A stretch of DNA of 30,804 nt from a virus: IMG/VR virus record IMGVR_UViG_3300021963_000019, positions 1 to 30,804 of that record, one strand, 5' to 3'. Shown here one piece after another: positions 15,250 through 22,641 of the stretch. A model generated the notes under the pieces. That model was not told the DNA's origin. It ran no database searches and saw only the letters and a list, made by a program, of their open reading frames with translations. Position 1 is the first letter of the stretch. Each line of letters starts with the position of its first letter. The position numbers were made by a program, and so were the translations under genes.

Positions 15250-16092
15250 TTAAAATATATCTTTTAGTGGGTCGTAAAAAGCGCCTTCAACTTGTGGCAA
15301 GCCAAAACTATTAACTTTAAAGCTAAAATTTTCAAATGGCGCATTACGTGAACGCTTGCAAGATACTGTTACTAAACCCTTGTTTACTGTATTTAATTCT
15401 AATTGTATTTGTGTTTCTGCTTTCTTTTCTAAAAATGAACCTAAATGACCTGTAGGTTTATCTGAACCAAAGTTACTATGAATAACTGTTACTATGTGGC
15501 AATTTAATTCTTTTGACCATTTCATTAGTTTTTGAACTACAGCATTTGATTCTTCTATGTTATTTACATCACTACATAAATCTGCAATACCATCAATTAT
15601 AACTAAACCTATTTCTTTTGCTTCTAATTTGTCATAAAGGTAGTATTCTATAAATTCAACACGTTCTTTAAATGATAATTGTCTTAATGCTAAAGTATGA
15701 TATCTATCAGTTTTTATAGCAGTCATATCTAATGGTCGTTTAAATACCATTTGAGCGTGAAAATTCGATTGTTCTGTATCAAAGTGTATAATGTGTTGAT
15801 TTTCTCTATTAGCTTTTAAATCGCCACAAAATGATTCTAAATGTTCTGCTAAATATATTGCTGATAATAAACTTACAAAAAATGTTTTCTTTGATTTTGG
15901 AGGTGCTTGTACAAAACTAAAGTTGCCATAAGTTCCTAAAGGGACCGGATATTCTTTTGAACCATCTTTTGTATCATAACTTTTTGTGCCAAATGATATT
16001 GCAGGTTTAGGATATTCTATTTTCTCTAATGGATTTATAAAGCAATCTTCTTCAAACATTTGCATTAATAGCCTTTGTGCTTCTATATCCAT
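15250..16092 (-). CDS. RecA-fold ATPase / replicative helicase (RepA/DnaB-like), 280 aa
   Basis: A single RecA-like domain of the AAA_25/RepA type. The Walker A region reads VQAPPKSKKTFF at 61-72, lacking the usual GK glycine. Walker B is LVIIDGIADL at 163-172, a DTE-type motif IIHFDTEQ lies at 101-108, and VTVIHSN (201-207) is a DnaB/RepA-style sensor strand. Probably the hexameric helicase of the phage replisome. It heads the unit running to the terminator at 12110, with a TATATTTG box 41 bases upstream. Confidence 0.75.
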   Translation of the reverse strand: MDIEAQRLLMQMFEEDCFINPLEKIEYPKPAISFGTKSYDTKDGSKEYPVPLGTYGNFSFVQAPPKSKKTFFVSLLSAIYLAEHLESFCGDLKANRENQHIIHFDTEQSNFHAQMVFKRPLDMTAIKTDRYHTLALRQLSFKERVEFIEYYLYDKLEAKEIGLVIIDGIADLCSDVNNIEESNAVVQKLMKWSKELNCHIVTVIHSNFGSDKPTGHLGSFLEKKAETQIQLELNTVNKGLVTVSCKRSRNAPFENFSFKVNSFGLPQVEGAFYDPLKDIF

Positions 16093-16119
16093 ATTATTGT
16101 TTTCTTGTTTTAATTGTTT

Positions 16120-16494
16120 TTAATAATTAGTGCAAATATATTTAATCTGTATTTTATTTAAATTAAACCATTCGCCTCTTACTCTAAAATCTTTATATTT
16201 AATATGTAATTCATTTTCAATATTTTTATCAAAAATTTTAATTAATTTAATATTAGGCTTTTCAGATTGTAATGTTTTTTCTCTTTTTATCGGGTCTATA
16301 CTTCTGCCTATTTTATATAAATTAGTATTATCATCTTTTATAATATATGTTTTAGAATATTTTTTTTCTTTTATATTTTCTATAATAGTATTTACTAATA
16401 TTCTTTCATTTTTATAATTTTTTTCATCTTCTATTTGTTGTGGATTTTTAAAAAAATCTTTTATTTTATCTTTTTGATATTGACATAAATCATA
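16120..16494 (-). pseudogene. GIY-YIG (T5orf172/MUG113-like) nuclease frame without a start codon
   Basis: 124 codons encode a T5orf172-like domain: TYIIKDDNTNLYKIGRSIDP with a following K-R-E and LHIKYKDFRVRGEWFNL, giving the 'YII...YKIGR...KRE...E-x-x-LH...GEWF' pattern of GIY-YIG nucleases. There is no ATG, GTG or TTG in the frame. Upstream it is continuous, in the same frame, with the 88-aa gene at 16495, separated only by a TGA (16497-16495). Either the TGA is read through, or the gene lost its start: an out-of-frame ATG at 16486 reaches this frame if one base of a nearby A5 run is dropped. Free-standing GIY-YIG proteins in phages are often homing endonucleases, which decay readily. Confidence 0.65.
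16133..16140 (-). promoter_or_regulatory. TATATTTG promoter element before the helicase gene
   Basis: TATATTTG on the minus strand, 41 bases upstream of the helicase ATG, inside the last codons of the GIY-YIG frame. No TTGTTAAAA box is visible upstream. Confidence 0.45.
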
Positions 16495-16761
16495 TCACAT
16501 TATAGAAATATAAGACATTATTTCATAAATTTTATCTCTTGTATTATCATATTCAAACCACGTTGGTGTTGCATAATAATCTCTTGCATAATTTATTCTT
16601 TTATTTAAATAAAATTTGTCTTTAAATAATATTTTAAAATTAATATAATGATAAGATTCATAATTTATATTAACAACTTCTATTTCTTTTACTTTAAATA
16701 ATTCTTTTGTTTCAAAAAATATTTTTTCAGCTAAACTTGTACCACTTGTAAATTCATTCAT
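16495..16761 (-). CDS. Hypothetical protein, 88 aa, in frame with GIY-YIG remnant
   Basis: MNEFTSGTSLAEKIFFETKE followed by an aromatic, basic segment (YHYINFKILFKDKFYLNKRI). It ends ATG TGA and the next codons continue the GIY-YIG frame; readthrough would give a 213-aa protein. On its own the product has no recognised domain. It sits between the SSB terminator and the helicase unit. Confidence 0.6.
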   Translation of the reverse strand: MNEFTSGTSLAEKIFFETKELFKVKEIEVVNINYESYHYINFKILFKDKFYLNKRINYARDYYATPTWFEYDNTRDKIYEIMSYISIM

Positions 16762-16777
16762 TGTTTCTTTGTTTGTT

Positions 16778-16802
16778 TAAAAAAAGGGGTTTTTACACCC
16801 CT
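16778..16802 (-). terminator. Rho-independent-type terminator
   Basis: Minus strand: AGGGGT / ACCCCT stem with a 6-base loop followed by T7, 8 bases after the SSB stop. It ends the ERF-SSB unit. Confidence 0.85.
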
Positions 16803-16809
16803 GTTAATT

Positions 16810-17112
16810 TTAGAAAGGCAAACTATCATCACCTACTACTTCTTTAGTAGCAACTCCTTCTTTCTTTTCTGCTAATTGGATAGTTCCATTTGTCCAAATC
16901 ACGTTACCATTACCCAAATATGATTTAGGTTTTTTAGCTTCACGTTCTTCTTTAGTTTGAGAATCTGTAGCTGATACATTTTGTCCGAATTGATTAGATT
17001 CATCATTAACACTGATTGTAAAATTGTAATAAACTTTACCATCTTTACCTTGAACAAATTTTTCTTTAGGTAATTTGTCAACTCTTAAGCTTAAATTAAT
17101 TAATGCTCCCAT
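16810..17112 (-). CDS. Single-stranded DNA-binding protein-like, 100 aa
   Basis: Starts MGALINLSLRVDKLPKEKFV with a short OB-like strand region (KVYYNFTISVNDE), and ends in an acidic tail GDDSLPF that mimics the conserved C-terminal tip of bacterial SSB (DDDIPF), which recruits repair and replication proteins. It is shorter than cellular SSB and may be a reduced OB fold. It follows the ERF gene, a normal partner, and is followed directly by a terminator. Confidence 0.65.
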   Translation of the reverse strand: MGALINLSLRVDKLPKEKFVQGKDGKVYYNFTISVNDESNQFGQNVSATDSQTKEEREAKKPKSYLGNGNVIWTNGTIQLAEKKEGVATKEVVGDDSLPF

Positions 17113-17167
17113 ATTATTGTTTTTAATTTGCTTACCTTTTTTTACTGTTGTCAGCTATTCAGTTTTA

Positions 17168-17728
17168 TTATTTAACTTTTAGTAATTCTGCACGAACTGC
17201 TTCCTGCATTTTGTATTTAGTTTGTATTGCTTCAAAGTTACCACCATTTTTTAGATATTCAATAGCTTTATTAAATTCAGGTGTGTTTTTATTTAAAAAC
17301 TTTTTTTCATCAGCTACAGGTTCTTTATCGTGCTTATTAACTGCATCTGAATCTTGTGTATCATCAATTAAAAGTAAGTTACCTAATGCGTACTTTTTTG
17401 CGTAACTTGATGCAGAACCAAACTTTTGTGGCATTTGCATTCCTTTCTGTTCTAAATCAATACCTACAATAGCTGTAGCAGAAATAGAATCTAAATCATC
17501 GTTTATAGAAGCTGTAGAACGTAACATTGGAAATTGTAAAAATTGCGATTCTTCTATTTGTTCTGTAATTGTAAAATTCACTTTGTATTTTTCGTTAAAA
17601 GGTTTAAGTGCTTCTAATATATCTTCTGCACTTCTAAAGTTATATTTTCCAAAGCTGTTAAACTTTGACTTACTTGCTTTAAATTCTTTTTGAATTAAAG
17701 ATAATTTTTGGTTTAATGTTAATTCCAT
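17168..17728 (-). CDS. ERF-family single-strand annealing protein, 186 aa
   Basis: GKYNFRSAEDILEALKP (residues 27-43) and MPQKFGSASSYAKKYALGNL then LLIDDTQDSDA are the standard ERF signatures: an N-terminal DNA-binding helix set and the 'Y-A-x-x-Y-x-L-x-x-x-L-x-x-DD-x-D-D' core. ERF proteins anneal complementary single strands during phage recombination and genome circularisation. The 5'-3' exonuclease at 10855 would supply substrate. It starts one base after the 59-aa gene. Confidence 0.85.
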   Translation of the reverse strand: MELTLNQKLSLIQKEFKASKSKFNSFGKYNFRSAEDILEALKPFNEKYKVNFTITEQIEESQFLQFPMLRSTASINDDLDSISATAIVGIDLEQKGMQMPQKFGSASSYAKKYALGNLLLIDDTQDSDAVNKHDKEPVADEKKFLNKNTPEFNKAIEYLKNGGNFEAIQTKYKMQEAVRAELLKVK

Positions 17729-17729
17729 T

Positions 17730-17909
17730 TTAATTTGTTTTTGAGTTATAAAGTTCTTGTTTAATAATTGTTTTGTATGCTTCAGGGCAATCTATATCTG
17801 CTAATTCAAACACATAAGTTTCTAATGTTGAAATATGGTGTTCTAATTTACATATTTGAGCCTGTAAAGCTTCCATTCTAAATCTGTTGTAATCTAATAA
17901 ATCTTTCAT
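17730..17909 (-). CDS. Small helical protein, 59 aa
   Basis: MKDLLDYNRFRMEALQAQIC and KLEHHISTLETYVFELADID then CPEAYKTIIKQELYNSKTN. A probable coiled coil. It fits between the ERF gene (one-base gap) and the 73-aa gene upstream, with an A-rich leader. Confidence 0.7.
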   Translation of the reverse strand: MKDLLDYNRFRMEALQAQICKLEHHISTLETYVFELADIDCPEAYKTIIKQELYNSKTN

Positions 17910-17923
17910 AATCTTATTTGTTT

Positions 17924-18145
17924 TTAAATTAATTTTGAATATTCATATAAAACCTTCATTTTATCATAACTATCGATTTCAGTTGATAAATTTGGATATA
18001 CAAATTTTAAAGTGCCTTTCATTTGTTCAATACGTTTGTTAGAATAATTATCTAATTCATCTTGTAACATTTCATAAAATCTAACATACTTACCATTTGT
18101 TGAAGTATCTTTTATAATTTCATTTAATAATTCTTGTTCTATCAT
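17924..18145 (-). CDS. Hypothetical protein, 73 aa
   Basis: Start chosen at 18145 (MIEQELLNEIIKDTSTNGKY), preceded by AAACAAATAAGATT, the standard leader of this genome. A longer frame reaching 18211 overlaps the upstream gene and is less likely. It is helical, ending DKMKVLYEYSKLI. Function unknown. Confidence 0.7.
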   Translation of the reverse strand: MIEQELLNEIIKDTSTNGKYVRFYEMLQDELDNYSNKRIEQMKGTLKFVYPNLSTEIDSYDKMKVLYEYSKLI

Positions 18146-18149
18146 AATC

Positions 18150-18503
18150 TTATTTGTTTTTAAATTGTTCAAACCAATCATTAAAACTATATTTACCAAA
18201 TTGACCTTCAAAAAATGCTACTTCTAAATCTTCCTCACTAAAACCTTGTTGTTGCTTTTCCATTTCTTTGGCTTGTTCAATTTTGTTTCTAAAATCAGGA
18301 GTACAATTTTCAATACTTCCAAAATTTGTTTCAATTAACCATTCTATTGCTGTTTGTTCTTGTTTAGGTTCTTCAAGTGTTTCTTGTTTAGGTTCTTCTT
18401 TCATAGTAGCTTTAAAGTTGTAATGTGTGTTACCACTTTCATCTGTTGTTGGCTCTATACCTGTGTTAGCAAATAATTCTTTAAATGTTTTTGGTGTTTC
18501 CAT
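18150..18503 (-). CDS. Hypothetical protein with acidic linker and WFEQFKNK tail, 117 aa
   Basis: METPKTFKELFANTGIEPTT, then a Glu/Lys/Pro-rich linker (two EEPKQE copies, about 36-50), then FSEEDLEVAFFEGQFGKYSF and an end NDWFEQFKNK. The last part is paralogous to the gene at 9526. The linker repeat suggests a flexible tether. Function unknown; it precedes ERF in a recombination-centred operon. Confidence 0.75.
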   Translation of the reverse strand: METPKTFKELFANTGIEPTTDESGNTHYNFKATMKEEPKQETLEEPKQEQTAIEWLIETNFGSIENCTPDFRNKIEQAKEMEKQQQGFSEEDLEVAFFEGQFGKYSFNDWFEQFKNK

Positions 18504-18553
18504 AATATTTGTAGCACTTATCCTTGCAATCGGGTTTGTTTGTTTTTAAATTG

Positions 18554-18643
18554 TTAAATAAAATTTGAAATTAATAATTGCATAGTAAATAAACCTGCCC
18601 ATAATAATAAAGCTAATCCGAAATTTTTTAATGTTTGTTTCAT
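18554..18643 (-). CDS. Tiny membrane peptide, 29 aa
   Basis: MKQTLKNFGLALLLWAGLFT then MQLLISNFI: a short basic N-terminus and one transmembrane helix. It is the first gene after the TATATTTG promoter at 18667-18674, with the usual AAAAACAAACATT leader. Confidence 0.55.
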   Translation of the reverse strand: MKQTLKNFGLALLLWAGLFTMQLLISNFI

Positions 18644-18666
18644 AATGTTTGTTTTTAATTATAGGG

Positions 18667-18674
18667 CAAATATA
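18667..18674 (-). promoter_or_regulatory. TATATTTG promoter element of the ERF/SSB unit
   Basis: Minus-strand TATATTTG, 24 bases upstream of the 29-aa peptide start. Two TTGTTAAAG copies lie further upstream on the minus strand (18718-18710 and 18729-18721), about 41 and 52 bases from the element, so this promoter has the box but at a different distance. Confidence 0.55.
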
Positions 18675-18726
18675 TAAATACATTTCAGATAAAAAACTAC
18701 AATATAAAACTTTAACAAAACTTTAA

Positions 18727-18755
18727 CAAAAAACCCTGCACTATTAATACAGGGT
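18727..18755 (-). terminator. Rho-independent-type terminator after NinG-like gene
   Basis: Minus strand: ACCCTG / CAGGGT stem, 11-base loop, followed by T6. It lies 29 bases downstream of the NinG-like stop. Confidence 0.8.
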
Positions 18756-18783
18756 CTTAAAACAAAGAAAAACAAGAAACAAA

Positions 18784-19170
18784 TTATAAACTATTAACCT
18801 TTTCAGTATAGTGTTCTATTAGTTGTAATAAATCCGATTCTGTAAATTTAACTACTTCTTTTGATTTTATCATTAAATCTTCAGCAAAGTTATCACCATA
18901 TTTTAAACAAAGTTTTTTACCAAATTCAAATTGCATACCTTGATTACATATATTGCAGGAATAACATTGTACTTGTACATTAAATTCATCCCACCTTGTT
19001 GAATAATGCCTTCTTGATGCGAAATGACCTGCTTGTTGTTTTTTATAATCATTTTTAACTCCACAAGTAAAACATTCAGATATATTATTAATAGCATATC
19101 TTCTACGTATGTACTGACTAAAGATTTTATCTAACTTTTCTACTAATGATTTTCTTGTTGGTTTTTTCAT
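18784..19170 (-). CDS. NinG-like recombination endonuclease, 128 aa
   Basis: ECFTCGVKN (C33, C36), QQAGHFASRRHYSTRWDEFN (45-64, H49), VQCYSCNICNQG (C69, C72, C75). This arrangement of a zinc-ribbon pair, GHF-x-SR...TRWDE-x-NV-x-x-QC-x-x-CN, is diagnostic of the lambda NinG/Rap Holliday-junction nuclease family. NinG resolves recombination intermediates, fitting with ERF and the RecE-like exonuclease. It is expressed as a single-gene unit between its own promoter-like box (19175) and a terminator (18727). Confidence 0.85.
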   Translation of the reverse strand: MKKPTRKSLVEKLDKIFSQYIRRRYAINNISECFTCGVKNDYKKQQAGHFASRRHYSTRWDEFNVQVQCYSCNICNQGMQFEFGKKLCLKYGDNFAEDLMIKSKEVVKFTESDLLQLIEHYTEKVNSL

Positions 19171-19174
19171 ATTT

Positions 19175-19182
19175 CAAATGTA
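19175..19182 (-). promoter_or_regulatory. TACATTTG promoter-like element before NinG
   Basis: Matches TAnnTTTG but lies only 4 bases from the ATG at 19170. If used, the mRNA would be near leaderless, so the true start or promoter may differ. Confidence 0.35.
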
Positions 19183-19202
19183 AATTTAAGATATAAACAA
19201 TT

Positions 19203-19250
19203 TTGTTAAAAACTTTTAAAATTAATGTATCTTTTTTTTATATACCTTCG
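19203..19250 (+). promoter_or_regulatory. Weak plus-strand promoter candidate
   Basis: TTGTTAAAA at 19203-19211 and TACCTTCG at 19243-19250 (one mismatch to TAnnTTTG), with 37 bases between TTG and TACCTTCG, followed 20 bases later by the ATG at 19271. Spacing and match are poorer than at the two cassette promoters. Confidence 0.35.
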
Positions 19251-19270
19251 TGGAATCAAAAACGATATAT

Positions 19271-19417
19271 ATGAAAGTTAAATTTAAAATAAAAAATGAA
19301 AAAGATAGATTAAGAGAATTTATAAAAGAATTTGAAAATATTGAACATTTAAATAATTATAGAAATAGTTTAATAAAAACAAATTGCTTTATTTTTAAAG
19401 AAACTTACCTTCCTTGA
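19271..19417 (+). CDS. Small plus-strand protein, 48 aa
   Basis: MKVKFKIKNEKDRLREFIKE, then FENIEHLNNYRNSLIKTNCF and IFKETYLP. Charged and helical, A-rich on the plus strand as expected for a true coding strand here (minus-coded genes are T-rich on plus). It ends 13 bases inside the oppositely oriented 44-aa gene, which argues for caution. Confidence 0.5.
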   Translation: MKVKFKIKNEKDRLREFIKEFENIEHLNNYRNSLIKTNCFIFKETYLP

Positions 19418-19539
19418 CCTTTATAGATTTTTTTATAGTTCTTTGAAGATTTTAATTTAGAACTTTTACTTTTGCTGTGTATGTTGGGTCTTGATATATG
19501 TTTATCTTCTTTTACAAGAACAATCGTTTGCTTCGCCAT
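19405..19539 (-). CDS. Small basic protein, 44 aa
   Basis: MAKQTIVLVKEDKHISRPNI followed by HSKSKSSKLKSSKNYKKIYK and GQGR. Short Ser/Lys-rich proteins with this look (HSKSK...YKKxYxGQGR) are widespread in Bacteroidota phages. It overlaps the spanin-like gene by 28 bases in another frame. Function unknown; probably nucleic-acid binding from its charge. Confidence 0.75.
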   Translation of the reverse strand: MAKQTIVLVKEDKHISRPNIHSKSKSSKLKSSKNYKKIYKGQGR

Positions 19540-19994
19540 ATTAAATATAAAATTATTATTCCTAAAATAAACCACAAATAAATAAAGTAATTAGCTTTTT
19601 TATCTATTTGCTTTTCTTTAATATTTTCTTTACTTGATGTTTTTACTTTAATATCAGTTTTAACGTGTTTTAACGTGTTTTCTGATACTTTTATCTTATT
19701 GTTATATAAAGTATTAGTTTTAGTTTTTTTATAGCTTAAAACAACGTTTTTATATGTTTTACCTTCTACAATAAATTCTTTACAACTGTCTAAAGGTTTA
19801 ATAGTAATTTCATCAAAGTAAACAATTTTGTTTATATTAGTTTCTGCAATAGAATCTTTAACTTTATTTTCAGTTAAATCTATTTTTGTTTCTACTAAAC
19901 TATCTTTTTTAATTTCTATTTTTTTAACATCTACTTTACGTGATGCACAAGAAAATAAAAGTGCACCACATATGATATATAATATATATTTCAT
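19512..19994 (-). CDS. One-piece spanin-like lipoprotein, 160 aa
   Basis: The N-terminus MKYILYIICGALLFSCASRK carries a signal peptide with a lipobox ending at C16 (LLFSC). A Lys/Thr-rich periplasmic stretch follows, and a C-terminal transmembrane helix (about 135-153, FIYLWFILGIIILYLIW) ends in basic RSKRLFL. Lipidated N-terminus in the outer membrane plus C-terminal inner-membrane anchor is the topology of unimolecular spanins (T1 gp11 type), which fuse the two membranes in the last step of lysis. The gene is the last of the holin / DUF5675 / spanin set, beginning one base inside the DUF5675 stop. Confidence 0.65.
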   Translation of the reverse strand: MKYILYIICGALLFSCASRKVDVKKIEIKKDSLVETKIDLTENKVKDSIAETNINKIVYFDEITIKPLDSCKEFIVEGKTYKNVVLSYKKTKTNTLYNNKIKVSENTLKHVKTDIKVKTSSKENIKEKQIDKKANYFIYLWFILGIIILYLIWRSKRLFL

Positions 19995-20377
19995 TAAGAT
20001 ATAATTAAAGTTATTTCTTTTGCTTTTTGCATTTTAGCAAATAAAGAATCAAACGCTTTACGTGATTGACCTATAAAATCTTTTGAGCGAGTTCTACCAA
20101 CTAAAATACAACCTTCTGTATTATGATTAGTATTTCCTGAATGAATACGTACACCTTCAAAATTAGGTACATTTAATAATAAAGGCAATAATCTTTTAAA
20201 TCTATTAGACTGATTAATTATAACTTTATAAGTACCTCTTGGAATTGCAGTTTCATTTTTAATTTTTACATCACGTTCTTTATCTTCTAATGTATAGCAT
20301 TCCCAAACACCATCAATTAATAATTCACCAATAGTAGAATTTTCTGTTCTATGTAACCTTTTAACTTCTATCTTCAT
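19994..20377 (-). CDS. DUF5675-type protein, probable lysis/peptidoglycan enzyme, 127 aa
   Basis: Contains a region reading GVWECYTLEDKERDVKIK, IPRGTYKV (46-53), then GVRIHSGNTNHNTEGCILVG (75-94) with H79 and C90. This is the standard pattern of DUF5675, often found in phage lysis regions, and the H...GC motif recalls the active site of L,D-transpeptidase-like enzymes. No other endolysin candidate (lysozyme, amidase) is visible, so this is the best candidate for the wall-acting enzyme; catalytic activity is inference. Confidence 0.75.
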   Translation of the reverse strand: MKIEVKRLHRTENSTIGELLIDGVWECYTLEDKERDVKIKNETAIPRGTYKVIINQSNRFKRLLPLLLNVPNFEGVRIHSGNTNHNTEGCILVGRTRSKDFIGQSRKAFDSLFAKMQKAKEITLIIS

Positions 20378-20537
20378 TATTTTTGTTTTTTTCCATTAAA
20401 TACCATCTACGTAAAGTATAACCTGAAGCTAACATAAATGCTAAAACTTTCATTGTAGCATCTACATTAGCAAAAGATATTGCAAAATATGTTCCTGTTA
20501 AAAGTGATAATTTCAAGTCTAAAAAATATTGTCTCAT
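20361..20537 (-). CDS. Small membrane protein, possible second holin or antiholin, 58 aa
   Basis: MRQYFLDLKLSLLTGTYFAI then SFANVDATMKVLAFMLASGY and TLRRWYLMEK. Two hydrophobic segments with a basic tail. Starts with an ATGA overlap on the holin-like stop (20534-20537) and ends 17 bases inside the DUF5675 gene. Two adjacent small membrane proteins in a lysis region usually form a holin pair. Confidence 0.65.
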   Translation of the reverse strand: MRQYFLDLKLSLLTGTYFAISFANVDATMKVLAFMLASGYTLRRWYLMEKNKNNEDRS

Positions 20538-20716
20538 TTTCTTAATCGTTCTACTATATTGGTAACGCCCTCAATTCCTATATAAGCAGTAGCAATAACA
20601 ACCCAATCAGATGAAGTTAATGTTTGATTAAATAAACCAAAACAAGCAATTACAAAAACTGATAATTTTCTGCTAATTAACTTATTTAATATAGAATCAA
20701 ATTGTTGCATACTCAT
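20534..20716 (-). CDS. Holin-like protein, 60 aa
   Basis: A short amphipathic N-terminus, then two hydrophobic stretches (KLSVFVIACFGLFNQ and DWVVIATAYIGIEGV) and a basic end ERLRK. Size, two segments and neighbours fit a class II holin that permeabilises the inner membrane and frees the lysis enzyme. Confidence 0.65.
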   Translation of the reverse strand: MSMQQFDSILNKLISRKLSVFVIACFGLFNQTLTSSDWVVIATAYIGIEGVTNIVERLRK

Positions 20717-20723
20717 TACCTAA

Positions 20724-20951
20724 TTATTTAACTTGATAAAGTGCATTAATAAATAAATCTATATTTTCGTATTTTTTATCATTAATAGATAAAGATAAAT
20801 CTAAAAATATTAAACCTTCATTTGTACCTGATAACATTTGGCTATCTGAAACAATTTCATAAGGTTTTAAAATACCATCTATTTCAAAAGATTCAAAAGT
20901 ATAATCTATTGAATTTAAATTAAAGCCGTTTTTTAAAGTTTTTATATTCAT
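20724..20951 (-). CDS. Hypothetical acidic protein, 75 aa
   Basis: MNIKTLKNGFNLNSIDYTFE, then an acidic, probably beta-rich body ending NALYQVK. It lies between the fibre-like gene at 20953 and the holin, so it may be a fibre chaperone or cap; no domain recognised. Confidence 0.65.
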   Translation of the reverse strand: MNIKTLKNGFNLNSIDYTFESFEIDGILKPYEIVSDSQMLSGTNEGLIFLDLSLSINDKKYENIDLFINALYQVK

Positions 20952-20952
20952 A

Positions 20953-21682
<730 letters not shown>

Positions 21683-21686
21683 AATA

Positions 21687-22424
21687 TTATGCTTTTCTAA
21701 TTGCAACCATTGGAATATTTCCCCCTTGATAATTAATAGAACCTAATGTTGAAGGAATTGAATTGTATGTTGATGCTATAAATCCTTGAGTTGCTGCACT
21801 AAAATTTCCTGATGTAGAAAACGCATAAACAGCAGCTTGTGATAAATGTGTAAATACATTTGTAGCATTATTAGCAATAAAACCAATCCAATATGTTGTA
21901 CCTGCATTAAAGGTAAATGATGTTGTAGCTGTTTTATTACCTATTGTTGAACAATCAAAATCAGCACTTTCATATAACTTTGAACTTGGTACACCATTTA
22001 AATCAGAAAATATTAAAACTTTTGCTAAACCGCCAACAAATAAAGTACTTACGTTTATACCTAATGATTGCGTTGTAAAAGTTTGATTCGGAAAAAAAGG
22101 CATACAATATAATCTATTCGCTACAACTGTTGATGTTGTTGGTGCCGATGAATAAACTACATATTGATTAACATATTGACCACTAACAATAAATTTTTGA
22201 GCGTGAACTCCACCACTATTTCCACCACCACTTATTTCTAAATCACCACTACCTAATAAAGAATTTCCATTTATTGTTTTTATAGTTGAACCACTAACTA
22301 ATGTATCTTGCTTTTCAGCATAAATATCATCAATATTTTCATTTACTTTAGCAATAACTATTTTTAAATTATCACCTGTTCCATCGTTTGGCGTTCTACC
22401 TATTTCAATATTTTTTTTAGGCAT
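21687..22424 (-). CDS. Tail-fibre-like protein with NDGTGD adaptor, 245 aa
   Basis: MPKKNIEIGRTPNDGTGDNL then AKVNENIDDIYAEKQDTL gives the adaptor seen in 20953. It is followed by STIKTINGNSLLGSGDLEI, a repeat typical of phage fibres, a Gly-rich hinge (SGGGNSGG), and a beta-rich C-terminal domain with aromatic residues that may be the receptor-binding part. Starts one base after the gene at 22426. Confidence 0.75.
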   Translation of the reverse strand: MPKKNIEIGRTPNDGTGDNLKIVIAKVNENIDDIYAEKQDTLVSGSTIKTINGNSLLGSGDLEISGGGNSGGVHAQKFIVSGQYVNQYVVYSSAPTTSTVVANRLYCMPFFPNQTFTTQSLGINVSTLFVGGLAKVLIFSDLNGVPSSKLYESADFDCSTIGNKTATTSFTFNAGTTYWIGFIANNATNVFTHLSQAAVYAFSTSGNFSAATQGFIASTYNSIPSTLGSINYQGGNIPMVAIRKA

Positions 22425-22425
22425 C

Positions 22426-22641
22426 TTAAATTAATGTTTGGTCTGCTTTAATTAATGTTGAATCTGCTTTATAAGCAGTTGAATCTACTGTTAAAGGTAC
22501 TTGTGCAACTATTTCTAATAATGTTTCACCTGAATAAGATACAGAATAACTTGAACCCCAATCAATAGAATTATTAGTTGAACCTTGCCCCCAACCAATG
22601 TTATTATCTACTCCTTCGCCCCAATTAATATTATTTGCCAT
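22426..22641 (-). CDS. Small structural protein with NNxxWG repeats, 71 aa
   Basis: MANNINWGEGVDNNIGWGQG then STNNSIDWGSSYSVSYSGET. Three degenerate copies of NN-x-[NGD]-WG at residues 3-28 precede an SGET motif and a repeated AD-x-T-L-I end. Such W-G repeats occur in fibre-adaptor proteins of Bacteroidota phages. Its start overlaps the 28-aa gene by 11 bases. Confidence 0.7.
   Translation of the reverse strand: MANNINWGEGVDNNIGWGQGSTNNSIDWGSSYSVSYSGETLLEIVAQVPLTVDSTAYKADSTLIKADQTLI

Noticed and set aside
16495-16497. Genome-wide reassignment of TGA to Trp
   Set aside because: TGA ends many well-supported genes with ATGA overlaps (for example at 1943, 9999, 20534), so it acts as a stop here.
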